From the NCBI GenBank assembly GCA_021234155.1, contig JAJEKV010000094.1:2887442-2951441 (forward strand): 64,000 nt of DNA, written 5' to 3'. Below, piece after piece: positions 30,719 to 44,012 of this stretch. Each line of letters starts with the position of its first letter. Position 1 is the first letter of the stretch. A program made the position numbers and the translations under genes. The notes beneath the pieces were generated by a model. The model was given only the letters and a program-made list of their open reading frames with translations, did no database searches and was not told where the DNA came from. The stretch comes from Isoetes taiwanensis. Lineage: Eukaryota > Streptophyta > Lycopodiopsida > Isoetales > Isoetaceae.

Positions 30719-33700
30719 ATGGCTGGAGAGAAGAGAATGGCCGAGCCACCATGTCCTGCTCGCCGGCTACCTCCTCCCATGGTTTTCACACCCACGGTTG
30801 CTGCTAGCCAGGAAACTTCTAATTCTGACACTCAGAGCCCCAGCCCTCCTGTTCGTGCACGTCGGCTACCACCACCAATGCAGTTCACGCCACCACCTCC
30901 AGCTCCTGTGCTTCGTTTACCGCCACCCATGCATTTCACTCCTCCAGAACCCAGACAACAAGGCAACCGTCCTCCACCCAGTCGTTTCACTTCAGCTGAG
31001 CCTGGTTCAGCCTAGACAGCCCACACGGTCGCAAATGACTCCATCACCATCCATTGCACTACAGGATGCCACTTTTAGTGAAAGCAGTCAGCACCATGCT
31101 ACTCCTGTGTTTTATGAGACTTCTGGAGCTACTCAACTACGTCATCCGCCTCGACTTCTTTTTCCAAGGGAAAGGCAAGCTTCTTCCACACAGAATCAAC
31201 ACACGCCTAATCTCACAGCATCCACAAGTACAACGTCCATTCCTATAGCGTCAGATGAAGAAACACCTCATGTTGATCTCTCAGACGAGGACCTACCAAA
31301 GCCACAAGACTCTATGTTTGAATTCAAAGCTCCTGCAAGTAAGAATCTTAAGCGAAACTTACACAAGAAAGCATGTACATCCCAAAGAAGAAAGAAACTT
31401 ATGGACGAGGCTCACTTGAGGACAACACATACAAAGCATTGTTGTTCTCAACGTTGTTTGCTTAAGATTGGACTAAAGGAATTGAGGTTGATTCGTGATA
31501 GTTACAGTTCAATGACTTTGCTAGACCAAAGAGGCTACTTAGCCTTCAATATTAGGCCAGATTATGGTGAGAAGTTTACTTACACAGCTGGTGGCCACAC
31601 CATATGTCAAACATCCTTTAAATTGATTCATGCTTTAGGCAGCAGACGACTTGACCGCCTGAAGAAAGGGCTTGACAAGAATCCAGGCATTAATGACTAC
31701 TGCCACTCAGGAGGTATATTCAGAATTCATGCCCTTCAATGTGTTTCCTGGATGGAAGGTTTCTTTAAGGAGTCTTGTGAGAAACTCCCTAACAGCCCTA
31801 TGTACCACTTGAGTGACAACTTCACGAAACGTGAAGTCTACGATAATTATAAGGACATGTGTGTTGAGGCTGGAGAACGCCATGTATGCTACTCTTACTT
31901 CACTGTGCTCTGGAAAAAAGAGTTTTCTCGCGTGTCCATTCCTAGAAAGCATCGGATGTCTGTTTGTGCTACATGCTCTGAATTAAAAGCTCAGAGACAA
32001 AATGCAAGGACACTTCACACTAAAAGTAAGCTTTCCGGACGTGTTCTTGCCTAGTTCTACTTAAAAGTAGGTTCTTTCCTAAACATGTTTTCATTTCAGA
32101 TGCATTGAAAGAGAAACTGAACAAGCACAGACAACAACAATCTTTGGAAAGGAGAAAATTGACAAAACATAGGAAGAAAGCACTGGAACAACTACTCAAC
32201 TACATATCGGTTGTTATTGATGGAATGGACCAGAAGAAGACCACCCTACCACATTTTGTCAATGTGCCTAAGGATGCTGCTGAAGAAGATTTCATACACC
32301 TGCATGTTGTTGGTGCTATGGTATTTAATGGAAAACTATCTTGCAAGGCATTTTTGAACTATCCAAACATTCATGTTGATCCAAATCTCACTATCACAAT
32401 ATTGAATAAGCTTCTTTCCAATCTACAACATGTACCACCGGTTCTATATCTTCAGCTAGACAACACGACAAGAGAAAATAAGAATCAGGCGTTGTTTGCT
32501 TACTGTGCTATGCTAGTTGAGAAACAAATCTTCAAGAAGGTGAAGATTGGTTTCCTGCTTGTTGGTCATACACACGATCAAATTGATCAGATGTTCAGTA
32601 GGTTCTCTAAACGTCTTGCTCGAAAAAAGCTCTCAGCCTACCAGCAATGATTGAGGTTATCCAAGATTCCTACAATCCTCGTCCAGACATCGAGTTATTA
32701 GAAGAAACTTATGATTTCAAGGAATGAATTTTTCGGAGAGATCAACTGGGTCACTGTGCTATTGAGCCCTTGAGAAACATTACATTTCAGCATCAGATCA
32801 AAATTTCACTTGTAGATGGCAAGGCCATCTTACAAGAAAAGAAATATGCCACATCCTTGCAGTGGCAGCCAGCAGCAGGTATTCAATTCATTCGCACCAT
32901 CCCTAATACTAGTTCTATGCTCTTCGCAAATGCCTCTAAAAAGCTCGAAAGAAATCACAAAGAGTAAAAAGGAGGGAAGAGCATTTGACTCAAACAAATC
33001 ATTGGATTATATTGAGACAAGTATTCAGTCGTGCTCTAACCACTTTGGGGAGGCAGATGCTTTATGGTAGCCTCAGTTTTTTTCTCGGCAACGTGACATG
33101 TTGCAAGCTTCATTACAAGGTCGAAGACCAATTACATTCAACTGGCCATCTAGGCAAACTCTCCCTGTGCAAGTTGAGAATCAAGAGGAACATGTAGAGA
33201 TATTGGCTAGCTCAGATGAAGATGACAGAGTCATGTACACTGGCCCCAGATGCACGGCACAACAAGTTGCTCGAGTATCTGGTTCAGTCTCAGAGATTCA
33301 GAAAGGAATGCTCATAACTGTCCCAGCTGATAATGATGAATCTGGGAAGCCATTCTGGCTAGCTAAAGTACTGGAGCTAACAAGAGAGGATGGAATTCCC
33401 ACTCAATTAAAAGTGCACTGGATGAGAACAAATGCTGCCAATGCTTTCAGTGGGAGTTATACTTTGGAGATAGTAAAAACAGGAGTGGGAAAGAGAGCAA
33501 AGTCCAAAGCAAACACTGCGTTCATAGATCTAGCTGAAGTAAAGGTTCTTGCATATGACTTTGTTCTGACTGCTGCTAATAAGTTACGTATGGTCACTCA
33601 AACTTTAATAAGGTCGGCATGTGGATTAGACAAACAACCTAGAAAGGTGGCCAAAAAAGATGATGATGAAGACTCACTTGTAGACAGTGAGGAAGAAGAT

Positions 33701-33823
33701 CGTTTGAGTACATCCAGTTTTGAGAGTGAAGCTGAGGATGAAGGCTCAAGTGATCAGGGATTAAATGAGTCGGAGGATGAGATGCATCCTGATATTGCTG
33801 CAAAATGTAAGTTTGTCCGATGA
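30719..33823 (+). pseudogene. Element B transposase-like gene (broken)
   Basis: The ATG at 30719 opens a Pro-rich N-terminus with three RLPPPMxFTP repeats and a degenerate fourth. After a frameshift near 31000 the main frame continues: CFV-type Cys pairs (HCCSQRCLLKIG, ~31435; CATCSEL, ~31970), a splice donor at 32026 and acceptor at 32099, then VVIDGMDQKK (~32215), LQLDNTTRENKNQ (~32450) and VGHTHDQIDQMFSRF (~32565). This D...D-N...H-D pattern is that of an uncharacterised transposase-like family (I believe DUF7869). A frameshift at ~32635 and stops follow, then a C-terminal block (33098-33823) with GMLITVPADNDESGKPFWLA and a Ser/Asp/Glu tail. It is transcribed away from the methyltransferase, with two palindromes just upstream. 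Confidence 0.72.
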
Positions 33824-34238
33824 CTCAAATATGTAAAGAACAGAAAGTGCAGGTGATGCGTGTTTGTCAAAATGTCCTATATTTTTGACAATTTTGTTCA
33901 TAATTTTGTACAATTTTCACAACCTTGAATATATCACTTCTTTGTCACTCTACTACCCTTGCTATTTTTTTTATTGCCCTTTTTTTGCTACACTTTATAT
34001 AAGTAACTATTTTTTGTTCTAAATTAGGAGGATGAAAATTGTTGTTTAAAATTTTTGCATGGAAGCTATGTTCAATCAACCCCTCAAAAAAGGTACCTAA
34101 ATTACCTAAATTGTCACACCTGTCACAAAAAACCTAAAAAATGGACTTTTTTAAGGGAATTTTAGGGAATCTTTCAAAGTTTCCTTTTGAAGTGCGTTTG
34201 GAGCAAATAAGTGCGTTTCATTTTAAACTTTGTTTATT

Positions 34239-37200
34239 ATACATCTCAACTAGAAAACCACAAAGTTCCTACTATTATACATCTCAACCATAGCAAAAAC
34301 AATCTAATTGGCTAATCTACACTTCAATTGGTTCATGCACTTCAGAATGCAGATACAGATGTGACTAAAAACTGTATGCATAGTAACAATAGCCAAAGAA
34401 TGGCAGAGTTTTGATTTTCCTTCTGATGGGTTAAACCATCATTCAATTAAATTAAGATTATGTCTTAATTTTGGGACAAATTTTATATTGCGTGTTTTTA
34501 GTGACATATTCAAATTCTCAAAGTCTTATGTGAAAAGCACAAAAATATAATATCATATTTCTTTAAGGAAAGACAACATTTCACAATATAGCATAATAGC
34601 ACGCAAATGATAGAAGAAAATGATGAAAAACTTTGAGCACGACAGTGTTATTACAGAAGTATGCACAAAAATAAAACACACAACCGAGTTTCATAAAGTT
34701 GTGGATCACCAAATAAAAAAAGCATTCCATGCTACTTTTTATAGAACTAGAATGTTTTTCCTCCATCTTCCACATTCCATCTTTTAGAACTCCAATGTTT
34801 CTCCTCCACCTTTTAATCTCCGAATCCTAATGTAGATCAATTCTTCACGGTCCAAAGAAGAATTCAGCCTAGCATATTTCTTCTTGTAAGCATCGTGCCA
34901 TTACGACCAAAGCTACGATAGTGAAAACACAAAGGATTAGTCCATCAAAATTCACATGGAAGAAGATTCACATTTTCGAAATTGGGCTCATAATAAGAAG
35001 CGGAACATGTAAGAAGATACACATTTTCAAATTAACACTATCCACATGAATTACGCTACCAAGATCGCTTTGAAAATAGAGTAAAAAATATATTCTAAAC
35101 CAAGAACTTTATGGTACCCAACATCATGAATAAGCTTAGATATAGTCAATATAGCAATCGTAATGGTGTACTACAAAAGTATTTAGTTTACCTTGAAAAT
35201 ACGCTGAAACGGGTGGTTTTTCTCCAAAATAGGCTTACTTATAAACGCATCCCATCACCTAAAAAATAAGCCAGAAAAGACCAATTTAACTAAAAGATAG
35301 GCTTAAATAGAAGTTATTTGTTATCTATAGAAAGTTGGATAAAAGCCAAAAAAAGAGCACGCTTAGCGTGGTTTTTCAAGCACGTCTACATTCTATAAAA
35401 CATGCTCAAACTGAAAATGGATCGTATGTAGAAGAAACGAAAATAAAAAAACAAGGAGAAACTTTGTTGCTATGAATCGGCTAATTAGATGCCCTAAACT
35501 CATCCCCGACACATACATACCTTAGAAAATGAGCAAAGGAACCCCTCTAATCGGCTATTGCAACCTCAGCACGAAGAACAAGCTCTGAAGAAGAAGAAGA
35601 AGAAGAAGCGCAAGAAGAAGCAATCTCGGCAAGAAGAACAGATTTCTGGCACCATGGCAAGTGGAAAAGGAGTTGTTTAGGCCATTAGAAGTGCTGATCA
35701 GAGTGTCCGGCACTGCATCCTTGCTGTAAGATGGCGCTCCTCATGATCATGACAGCAAAAAAGGTCTTTCCCCTTGCTTTTATCCATATCTGCATTTGCC
35801 TTCCTATCGATCTTCAGATTATGATGTATCTATCTCCAGATGCAAATGTAAAAGAAAGAAATACCTGGTTTAACAGAAATGGGTATATGCCTTTTCTTGA
35901 TCGTCATTGTATCTAGCAGTCATTGTATCTAGCAGAAACGGGCTTGTGGGTCTTCAGAAACGGGCTTGTAGAATCTTGAATGTCGCTGGAGAAGGGCTCC
36001 AAGAGGTAGTTTAGGCGAGCAATAAAAAATGGGTGAGCAGGAAAATAAGATTCAAAATAATAACTGAGCGGGAAAAATCAGAATAGAATTATTTACGGAC
36101 GTTTTATACAGAACGTTTTATACAGAACATAACAAGTTGGGACGGCCTGGCTCTGGATGCCCATGGATGCCCAAGCACGAGGCTCTGGATGCTCAAGCAC
36201 GAGACTTGCTGAGTCATTAGCTGAAAATGTTGCCATTCTTGCAACTACCAGAGGTACAAATCAATATTTCTTCTTGTACTTACATCTCAAATGTTTTTAA
36301 ATGTTATTCTTAGTTTTATCCTGGAACCCATGAATACTAGCTTTGCTAGTGTTGCCTGGTGCCTGATACAGCCGATATAATGCTAGATAGAAATGATTTC
36401 ACCTCTTTTTCTTAGATACATCACGTGAATATGCATAAAATGATCCAAAAATATATTTCTGTATGATTCTGCCTTTGTCTACTGAGCTAGATCATTTTGG
36501 AGCAGACAAGTTCATACATTGCCCAGCCCTTCCAATCTTCTGAGTTTGCCAAAACAACTAAAGCAGAGCTAATTAGACCACTCTAAAGCACGTTAGGCCT
36601 TGTTTACCATTCTTTCCTGCCACTGCACCTTTCGGGTTTGCCATTCTTTCCTGTCACTGCACCTTTCTAGTTTGCCATGCTTTCCTGCCATTGCACCTTT
36701 CTGTTATGCAACAAAAGACTGATTTGCACATATTAGAGGAATACTAAATCACACGCTAGGCGTGAATTGCACTTGTAAGGGCTTTGAAAAGGAGCCCTGC
36801 TTCGAAAAGCCGTTCAAATAATGCAATAAAAACTGGGCAAAGCTTTGATTTAGCAATAAGGTAATCATTTGGCAGCAGACTATTATTGCAGATTTTAGAA
36901 AGGCACTATGAGCCTCCATGATGTCAACCACGGTGAGACTAATGGAAGAATCACTGGCAGCCTGATTTGCATTTGTGATGGAATATAAAGCACTTGCTCA
37001 TGATCGATGGAATCTAATTCACGCTCAGCGTGATTTGCCCTTTTCAACAACATGGCTAGGATCTAAATCACGCTCAGCGTGATTTGTCTAGAATCTAAAT
37101 CACACAATGTGATTTGCACTTGACTAATTGCAACAGCGGCCTGGCAATTTGTTGGAACGGGGAATGCAAGGCGAATCGAATACTTTAAAAAAAAAACATG

Positions 37201-40200
37201 CTTGTAAGAAAGATAATAAGAGAGATAATAGAATAATCTCGGAAGAGGATAAAGCAGCTATTAATAAAGAGAAAGACTTTAATATTTTCAGTTCAGGGAA
37301 AGGATATGCTGATTTTCAGATATATTTCACTTTAAATTCGACTGAGAATAAGTATTTGGATTGCGGAAAAAATCTTTCTGAATGGCTTTTTCAGGGAGAA
37401 TATATTAACCACGAACGTATCAATGAGCAATGCTAAGTCGCTGGCGCTCAACCTCCCGCCAATGCAGTAATCTGTTCATCCGGATTCCACCTCTTATATA
37501 TTGCATCACCGCTTTCCGTTCCCACGAACTCAGGGATGCAGATAGTATGTCTAGGCGGTGTATTCCCAGCCCGACGGTTTTGCCAGCAATCTCGAACCCT
37601 AAGTTCATCGATTCAATGAACCATAGCACACCGCATATTTCCTTACCAAGGTTTTATTTTAGTCCTTTCTTAACCATATCTATAATATCCACCCATCATA
37701 TAGGCAACACCTTAACCACAAGCCCTTATACACCATCCTTTATGTAATCAATTCTTGAAGATAAAACCAATTCCCATAATGTCATTGCATTCTATAACTT
37801 GTTTGCACATGGTATTCACTAAGCATAGGTCAAAAGCTATCCATCTAATAATAATGCAAGCTGTCTCTAGGTCCCCCCTGGTTCTTTCCTTTTATATTCT
37901 TCGTGACCAAACATTGTTTCTGCCAGCAGCCTATACCACTGCTGCTGTCACATTCCGTATAACCAGCACAACACCAAATTATAACTAGCACAGCACCAAA
38001 TTTCGTATAACCGCTGTCACATTCCGTATAACCAGCATAGCACCAAATGTATGCCAGATAACTCCAGCATGTGGAAATCCGGTTTATTGTGCCACAATCC
38101 TTGCATTATAACATTAGTTTATTGTGCCACAATCCTTGCATTATAACATTAGGAGCATGACTTTCTCCTCTATCTTATATTTATTTTCTTGCCACTATGT
38201 AGCATATACTAGGTAATGTTAATTGATTTGTACGAAATCTCACATGTTCAAAGGTGATGTTTAATGTTTAGCATCATTGTTAGCTATGGCATTTTATTCG
38301 TATATTATGCAAATATTGTTTATATTATTAATATTCTTTGATGTAATACATACAATTTTTTGTCTTTCAGGACGAAATCTCATCTTGATATGAAGCTAAG
38401 GGGCAAGCACTTCATTGAACTAATAGTGCAACTCGTACAATGCTAATTGACTTAAAACCACGTTGGTATGGCTTGAATTGCATTTAAATACACATTTTGA
38501 CGTATTTTGAATTGCTTCTACAATCAAGCTCAGGCCCTAAATCCACCATTTTATGCTCCAAACAACTTTGCGACAGATGATTTCCTGGGCCATTTTATGC
38601 CTATTATGAATAATCTGGCTATGGGGATGACAATGCATGAGGTGTTAGAATCACATCTAGAACTGGACATAAGAATTGACAGGGAACCACACCTTGTCTA
38701 TTATGTGGAAAAACATGGATTGGTGCCATAATATTTTATTTGAATACATCATTGTTTTTATTGATATTCATTTCATATATTCATAATTTCTAAGGTTGTT
38801 CCTGCCCAAAAAACTTGTAATATGTTATCAAATTATATCTTTTTTGTCCCAATGTTCTAAGTTTATGATGTCATAAGTTTGAACAATTTGCCCTTGTGTT
38901 TTACATATTTCGAGTCACATATAAAAGATCAAAGAAAAATGCAATGTTTATATGATTTAGCAAGTCCAAAAAAAAATTAAAAAAAAGACAAAAGTCCCTA
39001 GAAAGCAACCATAGGTTGGCGTGATTTTGGAGTTGACATAATCCCAATTTAATTGGATGATGGTTGTTACTTCCAGGGCAGACACTAAGGTCCATTTAAT
39101 TAGCAAATTAAATTTATCTACAAGCAAGAGGGGTTCTATACTGCTTTTGTGGAAATCAACAGGTTAATCTTCTATCTCAAAATAATAGGCCAAGAGGCAT
39201 AGCCTTCGTATGTCAAGTCAAAAAGTTCAATTCAGTGCAACCAGCCTTATATTGCATCCATAATAATCCTCCCATACATGCACTCCTTCTATTACAAATA
39301 TCTGGCCAGTACCCAAGATGGCTCACATAGAAAAAGAAAGAGCTATAGCCTTCTAATTGGAAAGAAGTTAAGGCAAAGCCATCTAGAAGGTTCTTTCTTT
39401 CATAATAATCTTGCTCAATTTGTTAAATGTAGCCACTTAGGGGTTCCAAACCTTGCTCAAGGTATCTGTCAACAGTACATGAGCAGCCCAATAAACATGA
39501 GGAAGATCAAACCCATAAGAATATACATGCCAATCATTTAGAGCCATGACAAAATGATCCTGGTAACACTCTCAAAATACAAAGGGTACTGGCCTTACTC
39601 GATGGCGTCTGTCTAGTCTCACAATCAACCATACAAACTCATAACTCATCTGCATGCATTCTAATAAAAACAAAATGGTCATAAATAACCAGACCATCAC
39701 ATATATAGCAGACCATAGCATTACTATGAGCCAGATCTTTCCAGTCTCTAAAAATTTAAGATTAAATTTGTCAAGAACAAGAAATTGATCTCTGTTGTGT
39801 AGATTTGCTTCAGGAATAGATTGAGCTATGTAAAGATTATGTGGCTCTAAAACCCCTCGGGATATATGGAAATGTACGATAATAATTTGTTTGAAGATGG
39901 GATAATCTCATTTGAATTGGCCACAGTTCTTTTGCCTACAGTTCAATGCTTGAATGAAGTAAGCAACTTAATTAATAAATTTTTTGAGACTAGGAAGTCT
40001 TTATGCCTTTTTTTCAAGCTCTGCAAGTTTTTGAAAGTAATCATTTTCAGAAACTTACCAAGACATTGTATGAAGAACAAGCAACAAGTGAACAAGCAAT
40101 GGGAGGAAGTGAAGAACCGTTCACTTGTTTCAGATAGCACATATTCAGCAATGTATATTCAAAACATCTCAGACTCCGTGGTTTTAGAAGCAAATAGGAC

Positions 40201-40513
40201 CGGCGCCCTCGGTGGCGGGCGACCCTCCCCTATTTAATTCTTAGGGGAGCAATAATCTCGTCATCAGCGACAACGATGTGGCTGCAGCCACACCATTATA
40301 ATATATGCTTTATATGCTTGGAATATTCTTTCTTCGGAGATTATCTAAATGTTTGACCATGAACAGATAGATCTCCGGCGATAGTCATCTGAATGGGTCC
40401 AGTGTATATTGGAAGCGATCTTTGGGAAGTTGCTAATGTTGCTTCTATCATTTTCAACTTGCCAGGAGTATTTAAGAAAGGTTCCTCTAATCTGGAAAGC
40501 ATAATCAGCAGTT
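34239..40513. other. Long non-coding stretch, mostly repeats
   Basis: AT-rich DNA (about 6.3 kb) in which I find no supportable gene. A (AAG)n run is at ~35585-35625. CATCTCAAC and AAAGTTCCTACTATTATAC repeats at 34240-34300 flank element B. A repeated 50-bp unit (TTTATTGTGCCACAATCCTTGC, split) occurs at 38080-38150. Open frames at 37128-37436 and 38507-38731 have no recognisable domain and no homologue within the window; they may be remnants. 37430-37650 is more GC-rich and open on both strands but unrecognised. Confidence 0.5.
37014..37117. repeat. Palindromes AAATCACGCT-C-AGCGTGATTT
   Basis: Near-perfect inverted repeats with arms ATCACGCT/AGCGTGAT occur at ~37017 and ~37070. A relative with ATCACA/TGTGAT is at ~37098, each followed by TGC or TGTC. 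A looser version (ATCACACGCTAGGCGTGAATTG) is at ~36750. All fall within 400 bp of non-coding DNA. Confidence 0.75.
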
Positions 40514-42239
40514 ATGGAAGGAAACATGAAGGCTATCCAGTACACAGCATATGGCAAGTCTCTTCAGGTATGTATGATGTATATTTTTTCTGTATATTTG
40601 TAATCTAATATATGTATATCAGTAGGGGCTGTAATCCAATCCTAAGAGTTTGCATTTGCTCTGCAATTTCCCTATTATGCAGCATGTGGAGTTGCCCATA
40701 CCTGTACCTTCAAAGAATGAAGTCTTAATTAGAATTGAAGTTGCTAGTATCAATATTCTTGATGTGAAGGTCCATCATGGACAGTTTCGGTATATTATGC
40801 CCATAAGAAAATTCCCTTATATTCCAGGTATATTTCAAATGAACAAGCTGTTGGTTGTTTTCTTTAACCTATTCTCCCCCCTTTTTTAGGCACAGATATT
40901 GCAGGGGAAGTTGTAAGCATTGGACCAGGCGTTTCTGACTATGTTTGTGGAGATAAAGTTGTGGCCCATAGTGATATTGGTGTAAATGCCCATGATTCCT
41001 TCTAAGTAATTGTTTGCATGAAAGCCTTTATTATTTTTGCCTGATGGTTTTAGAAATGCTGCAGACAGGAGGTGCGTTTGCAGAGTATGTGGCTGCACCG
41101 ATCAGATCTATTGCAAAGAGGGATGCAGCGGTACCTGCCTTTGATGCTGCTGGTTGTAACATGGCTGGCATTTCAGCCCTCCAAAGCCTCAGAGACAGCG
41201 CAGGCGTAAACATTGATGGCAGTTATAAAGGAAATATCTTGATCACTGGAGCTTCTGGTGGTGTTGGCACCTATGCTGTGCAGGTAAATAATCATGTTAT
41301 GTGGTTTTGATGGCAATTACAGGTGGTATCTTTGATCCTTGGATCATGTTTTTCATACTTCAATCTCATTTCAACCTACCTGCAGCTTTTCTGAGATTCA
41401 TTAATGGAGGGCCCACGTAGTAAGGGAGGTTTAGGAGCATCCAAATGGTGCAATGGTAGATGGTTTATAGTTTTAGGACACAATTATTATATTACAGTAC
41501 ATGTTTGAATATGCATACATCCAGAAAAACTCATATGATTGTTACATCTGGATAATTTTGCATCTTGAGAAATGTGGGTAATGTCAATGGTGTTAGTAGA
41601 TTTATTATGTCCATCATGAGCTCCAGATGGGTATAGAAATAATATATGCATTTGAATCAGTGAGTAAATCCAGTGGTTGAAAATATTATTAGCTCCTCTA
41701 ATGTTCATGAATATTACAAATTTACATATTTGATACCTAACTTATAATGGTACTCTATGCAGCTAGCAAAACTTGCTGGTGCTCATGTAACAGCCACATG
41801 TGGGGCACGGAATGTTGAGTTAATTAAAAGCCTAGGTGCTGATGAAGTGCTAGACTACAAGACTCCAGAAGGGATTGCATTAAAGAGCCCTTCGAGTTGC
41901 AAATATAATGTTGTCATTCACTGCGCAACAGGGATTCCTTGGTCTACATTTCAGCATGTTCTTGCTAGAAGAGCAGTAGTGGTCGATCTTACTGCTACTT
42001 TAGGTGCAATCATGAGGAGTGGTCTTATGTTCCTTACCTTGGCAAAGCAAAAGTTGCTACCTTATTTCTGGTCACCAAATAGCAAGGATCTTAAAATTCT
42101 AATGGACTTGATCAAAGATGGTAAACTGAAAACGATAGTTGATTCCAAGTACACCTTAGCAGATCTTGAGCAAGCATGGACAAAGTGTTCTGAACGACAT
42201 GCTACAGGCAAAATATTAGTGGAAATAGCCAAACTATGA
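40514..42239 (+). CDS. Quinone oxidoreductase-like protein, chloroplast envelope (ceQORH) type
   Basis: Five exons join in frame: 40514-40567, 40683-40827, 40890-40979, 41069-41283 and 41763-42239 (981 nt, 326 aa), all with GT-AG borders. The start is MEGNMKAIQYTAYG. The GroES-like N-domain contains HVELPIPVPSKNEVLIRIE, FPYIPGTDIAGEVVSIG and GDKVV. The NADPH-binding Rossmann motif GASGGVGTYAVQLAKLAG spans the last intron, followed by VTATCGARNVELIKSLGADE and DYKTPEG. The end is HATGKILVEIAKL. These are the landmarks of the zinc-free medium-chain reductases related to Arabidopsis ceQORH, which reduce alpha,beta-unsaturated carbonyls or quinones with NADPH and are imported without a cleaved transit peptide. 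No lesion is seen, so it is probably functional. Confidence 0.92.
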
Positions 42240-43357
42240 TTCTGTACATTGTGGCTGATGGCTTAATATATTAATTTTTGAACTTTTTTGTATTTATTCC
42301 TTTGTATGTTTCTGTTATTGTAATTCAATACTAGTTTGTTCCATTTTTCTAGATTTATCTTCACTCTTACAATGCGCGATACCAACAGACAGACACTCCG
42401 TACCAGAACAACTATAAAAAGTGATTCTAGGGACAATCATCACATGTAATAAACCGAGCGTCTTAAATATCATCTTGAACCAAAGAAAATACAGGATGTT
42501 TTCGTGGACAAAGAGTTTTTTCTGTGTTGTCATGTTAAAGTCAAAGCACATGGAGTTTTTCCAATTTTACGCTGGTTCAAACATGATAGTGGATGATATT
42601 CTAAACCGTAAGAAACACTCTTTTAGTTACATTTGATGAAACTACCTTTCATCTCGTTTATGACTTCTCTTCAAGTACAAATTTTATTAAACGAGGGACT
42701 TAGGCATTTTTACACCAGTTTGCTTTGTATTTCCAATCCACGTTGTAGATTGTTGATAACACATGAAGCATTGTCCTTTAATGTTCCTTCACATCCCATA
42801 TTTGCTGGCCAAAAGGGGTGTTATTGGCCATTACTGGTGCAGTTGCATTATGCTGTTCTTGAAGCTAGGCTTCAATTGGTCTTGGGGAGATCATCTTGAC
42901 AGGCCCTGGAAATCTTGGGATCTAGAGGTGTTGTAGAGTATAACAAGCTAAGAATTTTCAAAGGTTAACCCTATCCAATTCCAGTTATGATGGGCTTTGT
43001 AGCATACGTATGATAACAATACGGTAAATCCGAATTCATGTTTCAAACCTGGATCCAGATCCGTAGCAGCAGTATCAGTGCAAGTCCCGAATTGGGTGCG
43101 ATCCAAATCGCTGCATTTTCCATAAATGGTGCCTCTTGCTAGTAAATCCGGGCCCTGGAAGCAGACCCACATCATCAAAATGAGGCGGCAACCGCCCTGA
43201 ATTAAAAACTCTTTCTTTTTTAGACCTATGAAGTTCGGGCAACATAAAAAAGAAGAGGCACCTGAGGTGATAACAGGAGCGGTGAACGACAATGCCAAGT
43301 AAGCACCGCGTGTCGAATCTATAAAGGGAATGCAAGCGAAAGCTGTGGGGAACAAAA
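42240..43357. other. Intergenic region between the two host genes
   Basis: The first part is AT-rich 3' flank. The last ~400 bp (42950-43357) is more GC-balanced and presumably holds the glyoxalase promoter and 5' UTR. No coding exon or repeat is evident. Confidence 0.5.
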
Positions 43358-44012
43358 ATGGCGGAAAACGGGCTGCCCACAACTTCCTTCAACCACATCT
43401 CGCGCAACTGCAGGGACCTCAACAGGTCGCTCGATTTCTACGTTAATGTTGTGGGTTTTGAGCTCGTAAAACGCCCCCAATCTCTCGACGGAGAGGGCGC
43501 CTGGTGGGTGTTCTTCCTTCCCAATCCAACCATATCCTTCAGGCTTTTCCTTCATTTTTTTTTCGTTTTTTTTCCCCCAGGTTATACAAACACGGCATTG
43601 GCATCCATCTCCTACACTGGGGCTCTGAACGAAGCCTTCGCGCTGCCAGACCTGATGCAGATATCGATCCCAAAGCAGACCATATTTCTTTTCAGGTTCC
43701 TTGCCTTCCTTGCACCATTTTTCCCCCTATTTTGTGCTTGTTTTCTTTCTCTGTTTTTCATTGAGGTTTTTTGTGTTCCTCCTTTGGTTTTCTTAGGCTG
43801 ACGATGTTGATGCCATAAAAAGAATTCTCAAGGACGCAGATATCAGGTACATTAGCCGAGTTGTTGAAGAGAAAGGCATCAAGGTTGAACAGATTTTTTT
43901 CCATGATCCTGATGGTTATATGATTGAAATTTGTACTTGTCAACGTTTGCCCATTGAGCCCCTTCCTGGTGGCGCTTCTGCTGCTTTGCTTAATGGAAAT
44001 GGACCAACCTAG
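43358..44012 (+). CDS. Glyoxalase I-like (VOC superfamily) protein
   Basis: Three exons, 43358-43503, 43581-43695 and 43797-44012, join in frame into 158 aa with GT-AG introns of 77 and 101 bp. Sequence landmarks: FNHISRNCRDLNRSLDFYVN with the first metal-ligand His, then GFELVKRP, GAWLYKHGIGIHLL across the first join, DHISFQ, VEEKGIKVEQIFFHDPDGYM and IEICTC. This matches plant single-domain VOC proteins of the GLYI-4/GLYI-7 group. Several members of that group bind metal poorly or may act on other substrates, so methylglyoxal activity is not certain. It lies 1.1 kb downstream of the quinone reductase gene on the same strand. The frame is intact. Confidence 0.92.

Larger units (their letters stand above)
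22849..34234. mobile_element. Element B: 11.4-kb DNA transposon with ParB-methyltransferase and transposase genes
   Basis: Terminal inverted repeats of 30 bp with one mismatch (22849-22878, and 34205-34234 inverted) share GTTTAAAATGAAACGCACTT. TATT is duplicated outside both ends (22845-22848 and 34235-34238). The empty target, CTAC-TATT-ATACATCTC, can be read in a neighbouring duplicate at 34271-34285. The left end adds a hairpin (AAACGCACTT and AAGTGCGTTT); at the right end that unit is in direct orientation. Inside are a minus-strand ParB-like/beta-class methyltransferase gene (23375-26958), a plus-strand transposase-like gene (30719-33823), about two dozen GGTATAAATTTATACC-type palindromes, and a secondary insertion (27209 to ~30035). 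33824-34204 is non-coding. Confidence 0.92.

Noticed and set aside
30678-31010. Frame starting at 30678 as the transposase N-terminus
   Set aside because: It begins inside a palindrome and gives no repeats. The overlapping frame from 30719 has RLPPPMxFTP repeats and a better start, so a frameshift near 31000 is more likely.
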